Source of the DNA: Mucilaginibacter myungsuensis
Lineage (GTDB): Bacteria; Bacteroidota; Bacteroidia; Sphingobacteriales; Sphingobacteriaceae
Assembly (NCBI RefSeq): GCF_015222005.1
Contig: NZ_JADFFL010000003.1
Location: 310,001-374,000 of the forward strand
Direction: 5' to 3'
Length of the DNA: 64,000 bases
This document shows, piece after piece, positions 1 to 7,651 of the stretch (its first letter is position 1; every line of letters begins with the position of its first letter). Made by a program: the position numbers and the translations under genes. Under the pieces are notes generated by a model. That model did not search any database, was not told the DNA's origin, and worked only from the letters and a program-made list of their open reading frames with translations.

Positions 1-1
1 A

Positions 2-1216
2 AAAGAGCTTAATGATATTGCCCGCAAGGCCGGAAAAAACGCTACCGACCTGGCCATAGTTGATCTTGAGGACCAGAACGCGGCCAAAAATGTGATCATA
101 GATAAGGATATTGATGATAGTAAGACCCGACAACAAGCCATTCGGCAACAACTTGACCAAGCTACTAAAGAACACCGGACCGATCAGATAGTTAAGTTGC
201 AAGGTTATTTGGACGCGGAGATGGCGGTAGAACTTAAAGCGTCGGCCTACAAAACCGAGTTAACTGCCAAACTGGAGCAGGATAAGGCCAAGATAGAATC
301 CGATGCCGCCACCGTAAAGCAGCAGGAGAAACAAGCCAAAAACGAGCAAGAACTACAAAATAATATCCAAACCCTTAACGCGGGCGGGCATAACATACAA
401 GCGTTGGAACAGCAAAAGATCTTACTGGATATGCAGTTTGAAGCCGCCAAGGCCAACGCGATCAAAACCAACGAAACGACCAAAAAAATAGACGAGGAAC
501 ATGCCGAAAAGAAAAAGGCGATAGAGGAGCAACTGGTACGTGCCAAGATACACGCCGGCGATAAGTACCTGGATGCGGTACTGAAGCATAGCAACAAAAA
601 CTCGGCGATATTTAAGGCCGCCTTTGTGGCCAAAAAAGCCGTAGCGATAGCGGATATCATTATCGATACTAAAAAGGCCTTGATCGCGTCGTTCACCGGG
701 TATGCAAGTATGCCATTTATTGGGCAAGCGCTGGCCATAGCGCAGGGGGCGTTCATAGCCGGGCAGGCAGCATCGTCCATTGCCGAGATAGCGAAGCAAA
801 AGCCGGGCTTTGCGCGGGGCGGGCAATTCGTGTCGGATGGTCGGGGTGCTTTGCTTGGAGGCTACAGCCGTGCAGATGATACCAATGCCTACCTGCGATC
901 GGGCGAAGCCGTAGTGGTGTCCGAAGCGATGCGCAACCCCTGGGCGCGTAACCTGGTGAGCGCTATCAACGTCGCCCACGGCGGCAGGGATTTCTCGATC
1001 GCTTACCCAACACGGGGCTATGCCATGGGTGGCGTGTTTACCGATGGTGGTAATGCCAATAGATATTACAATCAACCGGTGACGGATGTAAAAGACCTTG
1101 CCAATACCTTAGCTTATCAAATGATCAATAACTTCCCTCCCATTTATGTGGATGTTAAGGACGTGAACAACCAGCAAAATATCCTGGCGCAAACGGTGGA
1201 TAGGGTGACCCTTTAA
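2..1216 (+). CDS. Phage tail tape-measure protein, C-terminal part (5' end outside window)
   Basis: The frame is open from base 2, so the gene begins upstream of the window; the GTG at 92 is internal. Tape-measure proteins set tail length and are threaded through the tail tube. The first ~170 residues are charged, Lys/Glu/Gln-rich and helical, as in a coiled coil. A hydrophobic Ala/Ile-rich stretch follows (around IADIIIDTKKALIASFTGYA to AFIAGQAASSIAEIA). The C-terminal domain is Gly-rich, with FARGGQFVSDGRG, YLRSGEAVVVSE and a second GGVF repeat, typical of the ends of Bacteroidota phage tape measures. The next gene is a tail chaperone, which in most siphophages lies before, not after, the tape measure. 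The family call is firm; the full length is unknown. Confidence 0.8.
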   Translation, partial: KELNDIARKAGKNATDLAIVDLEDQNAAKNVIIDKDIDDSKTRQQAIRQQLDQATKEHRTDQIVKLQGYLDAEMAVELKASAYKTELTAKLEQDKAKIESDAATVKQQEKQAKNEQELQNNIQTLNAGGHNIQALEQQKILLDMQFEAAKANAIKTNETTKKIDEEHAEKKKAIEEQLVRAKIHAGDKYLDAVLKHSNKNSAIFKAAFVAKKAVAIADIIIDTKKALIASFTGYASMPFIGQALAIAQGAFIAGQAASSIAEIAKQKPGFARGGQFVSDGRGALLGGYSRADDTNAYLRSGEAVVVSEAMRNPWARNLVSAINVAHGGRDFSIAYPTRGYAMGGVFTDGGNANRYYNQPVTDVKDLANTLAYQMINNFPPIYVDVKDVNNQQNILAQTVDRVTL

Positions 1217-1262
1217 GTCTCAAGTCAAAAGTCTCAAGTCAAAAGTCTGAAGTCAAAAGATA
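1217..1262. repeat. Short direct repeat of the AAGTCTCAAGTC type
   Basis: Directly after the stop codon the unit AAGTCTCAAGTCAAA recurs about three times with small changes. The same kind of sequence occurs as an inverted pair between the tRNA-Leu genes (17,879-17,946) and before 48,236, so it belongs to a host intergenic repeat family. Confidence 0.6.
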
Positions 1263-1284
1263 CTTCAGCTCATCTTTAAAATTT

Positions 1285-1947
1285 ATGACAAGAAAAATAA
1301 GAACCACAACCGGGTGGCTGGCCATAGCTATGCCCCAACAATTGAGTGATATCACGCTCGGGCAACTGATCGCGATGCAATCGGCAGATAAGTTGGGCGA
1401 TCTGGATGCCGTCAGCATCCTGTCGGGAACGCCTTTAGCCGATCTGCAAAATATTTTGGATGTTAAAGATCTGGAAGTATTTAATGCCGACGTTGCATCT
1501 ATAGCTCATCAGATCAAATACTTGTACAATAGCGATGCGATACCAAAAACGGTCGGCTTTATGATCGATGGCGGCAAGCGGGAGGTAAAAGTCACCAACA
1601 ACCTATCTATGGAACCGGCCGGTGCCTACTATGCCTCGCGCGAGTTGATCGCCGATGCGATAGCCAAGCACATTGCCGATCACGGAGAGGATGACTGGCA
1701 GGAAACATTTAGTCCGCCGTTAACGGTTTGTGCGCAAATATTGGCCCAGTACTTCTATTGCCGCGCTACCGGCAAGCCTTATAACGAGGCCGCCGCTACC
1801 GAATTTGAGGAGCAGGTAAGACAATTACCGATAACGCAAGCCCTGCCCATTTGCAAGTATTTTTTTTTGAACTATCCAAACTTATCCAAACCGAGAACCA
1901 GCTTTTGGCATCGCCTGTTACAGCGTTGGAGCAACGCGCGGGGATAA
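1285..1947 (+). CDS. Putative phage tail-assembly chaperone (short, unshifted product)
   Basis: This 220-residue protein is acidic to neutral and probably helical, starting with the WLAIAMPQQLSDITLGQLIAMQ pattern seen in small Bacteroidota phage proteins encoded beside tape measures. In siphophages this position is held by a gpG-type chaperone that coats the tape measure, and its gene usually contains a -1 frameshift that makes a longer gpGT product. Here the last ~27 codons (after ICKYFF) are basic, Trp/Arg-rich and unlike the rest. An overlapping -1 frame (1851-2120) continues with a plausible helical protein, and a run of nine T lies at the crossover. The chaperone role is inferred from position and the shift signal, not from a firm sequence match. 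Confidence 0.6.
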   Translation: MTRKIRTTTGWLAIAMPQQLSDITLGQLIAMQSADKLGDLDAVSILSGTPLADLQNILDVKDLEVFNADVASIAHQIKYLYNSDAIPKTVGFMIDGGKREVKVTNNLSMEPAGAYYASRELIADAIAKHIADHGEDDWQETFSPPLTVCAQILAQYFYCRATGKPYNEAAATEFEEQVRQLPITQALPICKYFFLNYPNLSKPRTSFWHRLLQRWSNARG

Positions 1948-2120
1948 AAAATTTCGAACCATTTAAATATATCAACACCATCAATTCCCTGGCCGGCGGC
2001 GACGTGACCAAATGGGACACCGTGCTGAACCTACCCTACCATACTGTACTCACCAAGCTGCTCCTCAACAAAACCGAAGCGGCCTATCAAAAGCGGTATG
2101 GGGAGTTGATGAAAGAATAG
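1851..2120 (+). CDS. -1 frame extension of the tail-assembly chaperone (probable frameshift product)
   Basis: This reading frame has no ATG start; it begins with TTG and lacks its own upstream promoter space, lying inside the previous gene. After the T run it encodes FELSKLIQTENQLLASPVTA and then ~65 further residues ending in KRYGELMKE, a sequence that looks like a genuine helical domain. Read by -1 slippage at 1860-1869 it would be fused to residues 1 to ~193 of the upstream protein, giving about 280 residues. That is the layout of gpG/gpGT tail chaperones. Alternatives are a true inactivating indel or a sequencing error in the T run. Confidence 0.6.
   Translation: MQVFFFELSKLIQTENQLLASPVTALEQRAGIKNFEPFKYINTINSLAGGDVTKWDTVLNLPYHTVLTKLLLNKTEAAYQKRYGELMKE
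1860..1869 (+). other. Slippery site for -1 ribosomal frameshift
   Basis: Nine T followed by G. In the zero frame it is read TAT TTT TTT TTG, so it contains T_TTT_TTT and T_TTT_TTG, both fitting the X_XXY_YYZ heptamer rule for -1 slippage. It sits where the protein-like character passes from the 1285 frame to the 1851 frame. Confidence 0.55.
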
Positions 2121-2176
2121 TTCATGGTTCATGGTTCATGGTTCATGGTTCATGGTTCATGGTTCATGGTTCATGG
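2121..2176. repeat. Eight perfect tandem copies of TTCATGG (56 bp)
   Basis: Starting right after the TAG stop, the heptamer TTCATGG is repeated eight times without error. About 35 bp further, 2213-2239 carries inverted relatives (CTATGAACTATG, CTATGAACCATC), so the spacer could fold back. The same motif forms hairpin spacers at 12,361-12,456 and 14,005-14,092. Confidence 0.9.
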
Positions 2177-2275
2177 TTAGTCTTACCGATCTGAATAAAA
2201 CCTTCTCATTCTACTATGAACTATGATCTATGAACCATCAATAAAAAACATTCACTCATTCACTCATTAATAACC

Positions 2276-2722
2276 ATGCCCATACGTAACCAAATAGCTG
2301 CAATAGTGCAGCAACTGCACCCCGGCCCCAATTTTTTATACGGCGACCAGGGCGAACTGAACACCCTTGCCGACGACGCTGGTTTCCCCTGCGTGTTCAT
2401 GTACCCGCTGCAAAACATCGGGATCAATACCTCGGTCAACGGATCGGTAGATAACAACTTTACCATCTACCTCGAATTTTTGTACCGCACCGATTTTGGC
2501 CAGTACACGGCCGATAACGAAACCTACGTGGCGCAAGCCTTGCAATTAGCCAACCAATTTTTGGTAAAAGCGGGCACCTACCGCGACAGCCAAGGCCGCT
2601 ACTTCCGCGTAAAGCCGGGCGAAAAGGCCAAGTGCCTGCCGGTGTATAACAAGTACGACGTCAACAGCACGGGTGTTGGGTTGACGGTGACACTGGCAGC
2701 CATGTATTCGCCGGCTGTCTGA
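2276..2722 (+). CDS. Phage structural protein, probable tail-completion type, function unassigned
   Basis: A 148-residue protein starting MPIRNQIAAIVQQLHPGPNF. It has no signal peptide or membrane segment. The sequence alternates short strands and helices, and its size and start resemble small tail-terminator or completion proteins that cap the tail tube, but no diagnostic motif is visible. It lies between the chaperone and a large tail protein, separated from the first by a heptamer repeat spacer and from the second by 31 bp, so co-transcription with the phage operon is likely. Function is inferred only from neighbourhood. Confidence 0.5.
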   Translation: MPIRNQIAAIVQQLHPGPNFLYGDQGELNTLADDAGFPCVFMYPLQNIGINTSVNGSVDNNFTIYLEFLYRTDFGQYTADNETYVAQALQLANQFLVKAGTYRDSQGRYFRVKPGEKAKCLPVYNKYDVNSTGVGLTVTLAAMYSPAV

Positions 2723-2753
2723 ATCATTAATTAACCCATAAATATCCCAAACC

Positions 2754-4814
2754 ATGGCTATCATAGCTGAAATTTTTAAAGTAGATAATAGCGTATCCGA
2801 TGCCGGGATGAACGACATTTACACCGCTACCTTCTACATCCGCATCCGCGATGCTGCCACCGGGCTGGACACACCCGGCAATGGCGTTAGCATAACTTAT
2901 CAAAAGATCATTAACGGCGTGCCCGACAGCATCCATACGCGCACCGTATCGGGTTGGTTGGATAAGTTAGAGACCTCTACCTTTTTGATATTGCGCAAGG
3001 ATGGCACAGCCACCTACACATACGACCTTCAGATCGTAGCGTCGGACCCGATCCAGCCCGATGAACCACCCATCGATCCCGGCGCTTGCGATCTGCTGAT
3101 CTACGAGGTTGCCATCAACAAAAAGGAAAGTGCTCCGGGTGCTGCCGACGGGCAGATAAGTATAGCGGCAGGCAGTAGCAAACAACCGATGAGTTACAGT
3201 TTGGATGGCACCAACTTTCAGTCTTCGCCAATTTTCAACGGTATTCCGGGCGGCAATTACACCACCTACGTAAGCGATGCTATTGGGTGTACGGTCACAC
3301 ACGCCTTTACCTTACCCACCTTGCAAAGTATGTTGGTGGACGACCCTTCGGTCAGCATCGGATCGGGCAATAATTCGCGCTGGAACGCGGCTTTTAACCC
3401 GGTTGTGTTCACTTATCAGCGCCGCGATTTTGAGGTGACCGAAGTGATCCGCGACGGCAACGACCAAGCCATCCTGATAGTGAACCGCAATGTAAGCGAT
3501 CTGCCCGCCGGTGAGTTGGTGTATGTTGATGCGGGGCCATATAAAGGTGTATTCGAGACCAAAGTTGCGGCAGGCAATCAGTTACCCATCAAGGCATCGT
3601 TCATAGAAACGGCAAGCGGGTTCATCAACATTAACCGTTACCGCCCTTACTATTGTATCAAAACCAAGGTGACTTACATTAACCGCGAGACAGGCAGGGA
3701 GCAGACCATCGAGGCTACGCACCGCCCCGATGGCAAAGGGTTGGTACGCGCCGATATCTCCAGCTTTTTGCAAAGCCTGTTACAGGTACAGGACGATAGC
3801 GACTACACCAAACTGAACTTTAAGGATACCAACCTAAGCGCATCGTACAAGATCAGCTACGCCGAGCAATGGGATGGCATCGCTAACCCGGTCTATCACC
3901 ACATTGCCCAGCCGTATTATATTGTGTACGCGGCCAAGCAATTAGGCGATGCGCACGGCGGTAACCTGGCGGCCTATGTGCCTTTCCCTATGGTTGACGA
4001 TGATGCCAAACTGGCCAAATGGCTGACCGACTTTGCCGAACCGGCTTACAGTAATGGTTATCCATTCGATATCGGCTTTATTTATAGTGATGCCATAGCC
4101 GGACTCGACATCTACGCCGAGCTGATCCTGCTGGACATTAACCGCCAGCCAATCACAGGCACCTTGCAAAACAATCATTTACTGAATGAGGACGGCTCCT
4201 TCCTGCTTCAACAGGACGGCAGTAAATGGGTGATCGCCTACGCATCGGTAAGCGGGCAGGGACTATCAAAGTGTATAGGGCTTAACCGTTTGCTCGTCAA
4301 CCAAAACTTCCCCGCGGCAGCGCATTATTTTTCGTTGACGCTGAAATATGATGACGATAGTACACCGAGACCGGTCACCCGGACACAGACCGTACGGATA
4401 GATAAAGCCGTAGACGATAATTCGGTCTACCTGCGCTGGATCGGCCTGACCGGATCTTGGAATTACTATCGTTTTGTGTACGACCAGGAAATAAGCCTCG
4501 ACGTGCAGAACGCCGTCATCATTAAAAACTACGTGACCGATTGGGCCAACCAGCAAAGCATCGAGGAAGTGATCAGCAAATCGGCCGGGGTAAAAATGAA
4601 AGTAATGGCCGAGGATCTTTCGGTAGCCGATATTAAGGGTTTACAGTCCATCAAGTATTCGCCCAAGGTGCAACTGCTGGTGAGCATGTCGCCGATGAAA
4701 TGGCAAACGGTCGTCCTCAACACCGCCACCTTTGCCGAATATCAAACCAAGAACGGGCAAGCGCCATTTAGTGTGACGTTTAATTTGCCGGGGATCAACG
4801 TGCAAAGCCAATAG
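2754..4814 (+). CDS. Large phage tail/structural protein with SprB-like repeat domain
   Basis: This 686-residue protein has no signal peptide. Residues ~113-188 (LLIYEVAINKKESAPGAADG, then GQISI, PMSYSLDGTNFQSSPIFNG, GGNYTTYVSDAIGC) match the pattern of the SprB repeat of Bacteroidota gliding adhesins, a beta-sandwich module. The remainder is beta-rich, with many YY/WxxP segments, as in tail-tip or baseplate proteins that contact the host. Its place next to the other 690-residue tail protein supports a distal tail role. A phage protein carrying a host-type adhesin module suggests domain exchange. The exact tail part is not determined. Confidence 0.6.
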   Translation: MAIIAEIFKVDNSVSDAGMNDIYTATFYIRIRDAATGLDTPGNGVSITYQKIINGVPDSIHTRTVSGWLDKLETSTFLILRKDGTATYTYDLQIVASDPIQPDEPPIDPGACDLLIYEVAINKKESAPGAADGQISIAAGSSKQPMSYSLDGTNFQSSPIFNGIPGGNYTTYVSDAIGCTVTHAFTLPTLQSMLVDDPSVSIGSGNNSRWNAAFNPVVFTYQRRDFEVTEVIRDGNDQAILIVNRNVSDLPAGELVYVDAGPYKGVFETKVAAGNQLPIKASFIETASGFININRYRPYYCIKTKVTYINRETGREQTIEATHRPDGKGLVRADISSFLQSLLQVQDDSDYTKLNFKDTNLSASYKISYAEQWDGIANPVYHHIAQPYYIVYAAKQLGDAHGGNLAAYVPFPMVDDDAKLAKWLTDFAEPAYSNGYPFDIGFIYSDAIAGLDIYAELILLDINRQPITGTLQNNHLLNEDGSFLLQQDGSKWVIAYASVSGQGLSKCIGLNRLLVNQNFPAAAHYFSLTLKYDDDSTPRPVTRTQTVRIDKAVDDNSVYLRWIGLTGSWNYYRFVYDQEISLDVQNAVIIKNYVTDWANQQSIEEVISKSAGVKMKVMAEDLSVADIKGLQSIKYSPKVQLLVSMSPMKWQTVVLNTATFAEYQTKNGQAPFSVTFNLPGINVQSQ

Positions 4815-4816
4815 GT

Positions 4817-4935
4817 TTAAGGAATGCGAAAGTCGAAGTGCCAAATGCGAAATGAATTAAAAATAGAAAATGAGCACTTTGCATTTGAACTTTCGCACTT
4901 CGAATTCATTAACATCCGCTTCGCATTCCTTAAAA
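4817..4935. repeat. Imperfect inverted repeat of the GGAATGCGAAAGTCGAAGTG family
   Basis: GGAATGCGAAAGTCGAAGTG near 4822 is mirrored by CACTTTGCATTTGAACTTTCGCACTTCG and CGCTTCGCATTCC near 4876-4929. The right end, TCGCATTCCTTAAAA at 4921-4935, is repeated directly at 5392-5406 on the other side of the four-helix-bundle gene. A related sequence occurs at 58,754-58,816. Confidence 0.75.
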
Positions 4936-4937
4936 CG

Positions 4938-5306
4938 TCACTTACCCTTGGCCTTGTTTTCCTTAGCGGTCTTGCCCGACGCGGTAAATATCGCGGTCAG
5001 CTCTTTAGCTTCGTTGTGTAGCGCTATCGTAAAGTCGTTGCTCAGAGTACCCGATTCCATAATCAGCTCTAACCACAGCGTGGTTTCATCAGCTTCTTCT
5101 TCGACTATAGTGATCTTAGAAATAAAATCAGCGGTTGATCGGGCCTTGCAGGCCGAACGGTAATTAGCGGACACAGATGTACCAGACCGTAATATCTGGT
5201 TACCTAACACCCGGCCAACTTTATCATCAGGCAATTGCCTAACCAATTTGATAATATTCAACGCAAAGGTTTTAGAACGTTGCTTAAGGTCTGATACAGG
5301 TTGCAT
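4938..5306 (-). CDS. Four-helix-bundle protein (S23/intervening-sequence family)
   Basis: About 122 residues from the chosen ATG (5304-5306); ATGs at 5333 and 5354 are possible, but the longest form would begin in repeat-derived sequence. The core DLKQRSKTFALNIIKLVRQL, QILRSGTSVSANYRSACKA and EEEADETTLWLELI is the signature of the TIGR02436 four-helix bundle, first known from 23S rRNA intervening sequences and related to Avd of diversity-generating retroelements. Its usual length is ~115-125. The biochemical role of stand-alone members is unknown. It is oriented against the phage operon and flanked by 15-bp direct repeats, so it appears to be an inserted cargo gene rather than a phage structural gene. 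Confidence 0.85.
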   Translation of the reverse strand: MQPVSDLKQRSKTFALNIIKLVRQLPDDKVGRVLGNQILRSGTSVSANYRSACKARSTADFISKITIVEEEADETTLWLELIMESGTLSNDFTIALHNEAKELTAIFTASGKTAKENKAKGK

Positions 5307-5330
5307 ATCGCCAAAATATGCAATTAAACT

Positions 5331-5406
5331 CATTTCGCAATTGGCGTTCCGCATTCATTCTAAACTCATTTCGCATTTGAACTTTCGCATTTCGCATTCC
5401 TTAAAA
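5331..5406. repeat. Right flank repeat of the four-helix-bundle insertion
   Basis: Contains CATTTGAACTTTCGCA and then TCGCATTCCTTAAAA (5392-5406), direct copies of sequence at 4882-4897 and 4921-4935. The last A is also the first base of the next phage gene's ATG, so the repeat reaches the start codon and replaces any normal upstream leader. Confidence 0.7.
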
Positions 5407-7484
5407 TGAACTTACAATTATTCATCTCCGACCACCTCGTCGACCTGACTGACAGCAGTCCGATAGCGCTTACCTTCCAGATCAATAACCTGGCCGAGGT
5501 GAAGAACCAGCAGGGCAATACCAGCAACCAATTTAAGCTGCCGCTTACGCAGCGCAACAGGCGCATTTTGGGTTTCCCGGATGATGTTGCTTTTACCAAC
5601 GAGTGGCCTTACCGCCAATACCCGGCCAAGATCGTTCAGGATGGTTTAGAGATCGTCCCAAACGGCTTTGCCGAACTGAACGGGGTTGATAACGATACGG
5701 CATCTATCACCATACTATCGGGCAATGTGGACTTTTTTGACGCGATTGGCGGTAAGCTGTATGAGATGGGCGACAGCAAGTCGGCCTATGGCGTGGGCCA
5801 GCCATTTAAAAGTTACGAGCACGAGTGGAGTGTTGCCAATGTGGTAGCATCACAAACAAAGACCGACGGCTGGATATGGCCTATAGTGGACTATGGCAAC
5901 CTTACTTACAACCAGACCGGCCAAAACGTGATCGATGTGCGCCAGCTGCGCCCGGGTTTCTTCATTAAAACCGCTATAGACCGTATGCTGGCCTCGGTAG
6001 GATATACCGCTATAGGATCTTTAATGGCCGACCCTTTATATCCCAAGCTGATCGCGCAATTCAGCAACAGTAAATTTGAACATGGTACTGACTATCAGAA
6101 CGAGCCGGACGTAGACGGCATCAGCGTAACGCTTGGCGATAACCTGGTGAGGACAACGGCCGGCGAGGGGGATGATGATCCTATGATACATTGGCATATC
6201 CGAAATGCGAACGCCCTTAACAAGCAATTCAAGGCAGGTTATGTTTACGACTCGCCCGGTGAACTGACCGTATCGGTAAAGTTGAGTATCCCGGCCATCT
6301 ATTTCTACGGCAAAGTAACGGATAACGAGTCATCACTGGTGATCGAACTCGTCAAAAGCCATCCGGCAACCGGTGCGTTTGACGGTATCGCATCTTATGT
6401 GGTTGATTTTTCGGCAGGGTACGACTATTATTTTAGCGTTGATAACGGCCCCGATAAAAAGAGCTTCACCATTTTGAAAAACATCGTATTAACGCACGAG
6501 GTAGAGCTGATCAACGGCGACCAGCTGGCCGTAAAATACCGTTTTGAAGGCGGCGATCCGGCTGAATTCAACATGGATAAGAACACCACCTGGGAGGTGC
6601 GGCCCCAGGTGAAAGAGGTACGCTACGGGCAAATGATACAGTGCGAGCGTATCTTCCCGGATATCAGTCAAAAAGATCTGCTGAAAGATGTACTGCTACG
6701 TTTTGGGATCATCTGCCAAACGGATGCCAATAACCGGCAGATCAACTTCGCGTCTTTCAGGGACATCGTCGGCAATATCCCGATCGCCAAAAACTGGAGC
6801 AAAAAATGTATGGACCAAGGCAAAAGCATCAGCTTTAAATTAGGCAATTACGCCCAGGTAAACCGAATGAAGTGCAAGGAAGATGAGGCCATTTTACCTT
6901 TGGGGTTTGGCGACGCCAACATTTTGGTCGATGACAAGACCCTGCCCCCTGCCGCTGACCTGTTCGAGAGCCAGTTTGCCCCCACCCTGAACCGGCCTTA
7001 CATTGGCGGCACCATTGCACAGATCATCATGAACCAACCGGGCGAGGGCAGCGATGACTTTTCTACGGGTGTATCGCCCAGGATATTGGTTGATCAAAAG
7101 ATGGACCTGAGGACCAAAACCAACCGCGACATTAAATTTACGGATGGCAACGCGGCTAAGGACGTGGTTGTGAACAGTTGGGTATCCGTCCCCTACTTTT
7201 ACAAACCCGACGGCGAACATAACCTTTGTTTTGGCGACAAGCCCGGCAACGGCACAGCACTTTTACCCGGCTTAAAAACGCGCTACTATCCCGAACTGAA
7301 AAAGATATTGCACCGCGCCAAGAAGGTTATCCGCTACTTCCTGCTCAGCCCGCTCGACATTTTGGAGCTGGACCTGCTGATCCCTGTTTACCTGGAGCAG
7401 GACAGTGCCTACTATTACATCAATAAAATAGATGCCTGGCAAAAGGGGAAGCCCACCAAGGTGGAGTTGGTGAAGTTGGAGTAG
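5406..7484 (+). CDS. Large phage tail/baseplate-like protein
   Basis: A 692-residue protein without signal peptide, starting MNLQLFISDHLVDLTDSSPI and QINNLAEVKNQQGNTSNQFK. This N-terminus is typical of a widespread Bacteroidota prophage structural protein encoded next to tape-measure genes; its role is presumed to be in the tail tip. Later parts are beta-rich and include IFPDISQKDLLKDVLLRFGI and YYINKIDAWQKGKPTKVELV, the latter resembling the closing segment of tail-hub proteins. Its start codon abuts the repeat described at 5331-5406. The exact virion part cannot be named from sequence. Confidence 0.6.
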   Translation: MNLQLFISDHLVDLTDSSPIALTFQINNLAEVKNQQGNTSNQFKLPLTQRNRRILGFPDDVAFTNEWPYRQYPAKIVQDGLEIVPNGFAELNGVDNDTASITILSGNVDFFDAIGGKLYEMGDSKSAYGVGQPFKSYEHEWSVANVVASQTKTDGWIWPIVDYGNLTYNQTGQNVIDVRQLRPGFFIKTAIDRMLASVGYTAIGSLMADPLYPKLIAQFSNSKFEHGTDYQNEPDVDGISVTLGDNLVRTTAGEGDDDPMIHWHIRNANALNKQFKAGYVYDSPGELTVSVKLSIPAIYFYGKVTDNESSLVIELVKSHPATGAFDGIASYVVDFSAGYDYYFSVDNGPDKKSFTILKNIVLTHEVELINGDQLAVKYRFEGGDPAEFNMDKNTTWEVRPQVKEVRYGQMIQCERIFPDISQKDLLKDVLLRFGIICQTDANNRQINFASFRDIVGNIPIAKNWSKKCMDQGKSISFKLGNYAQVNRMKCKEDEAILPLGFGDANILVDDKTLPPAADLFESQFAPTLNRPYIGGTIAQIIMNQPGEGSDDFSTGVSPRILVDQKMDLRTKTNRDIKFTDGNAAKDVVVNSWVSVPYFYKPDGEHNLCFGDKPGNGTALLPGLKTRYYPELKKILHRAKKVIRYFLLSPLDILELDLLIPVYLEQDSAYYYINKIDAWQKGKPTKVELVKLE

Positions 7485-7525
7485 CAAAAACTTAAAATAA
7501 ATTATGCCAATTAGAATATAATTCA

Positions 7526-7533
7526 TATATTTG
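7526..7533 (+). promoter_or_regulatory. Candidate -7 promoter element (TATATTTG)
   Basis: TATATTTG matches the Bacteroidota -7 consensus TAnnTTTG in the 167-bp gap before the head-protease gene. No clear TTG at the expected distance upstream is seen. It would give a leader of ~110 nt and a separate transcript for the head genes. Confidence 0.4.
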
Positions 7534-7651
7534 TATTAACCATTCAGCTAAGCGTCCATAACCGTCGCAAACCTCTTTTTTCCTTCAACCCGACCCTCCG
7601 TTCCGATGATCCATCGCTATACGGACCGATCACAAACTCATAATTTATAAA

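Noticed and set aside
422-1075. Minus-strand ORF opposite the tape measure
   Set aside because: It lies fully antisense to a clearly coding frame and has no protein-like motif.
2121-2176. Possible CRISPR array
   Set aside because: Units are only 7 bp and directly adjacent, with no spacers and no cas genes.
2012-2194. Short + strand ORF over the TTCATGG tandem repeat
   Set aside because: The sequence encodes repeated VHGSWFM units only because of the heptamer; it overlaps the chaperone extension and has no independent support.
4938-5306. Avd of a diversity-generating retroelement
   Set aside because: The fold family is related, but no reverse transcriptase, template repeat or variable repeat is visible nearby.
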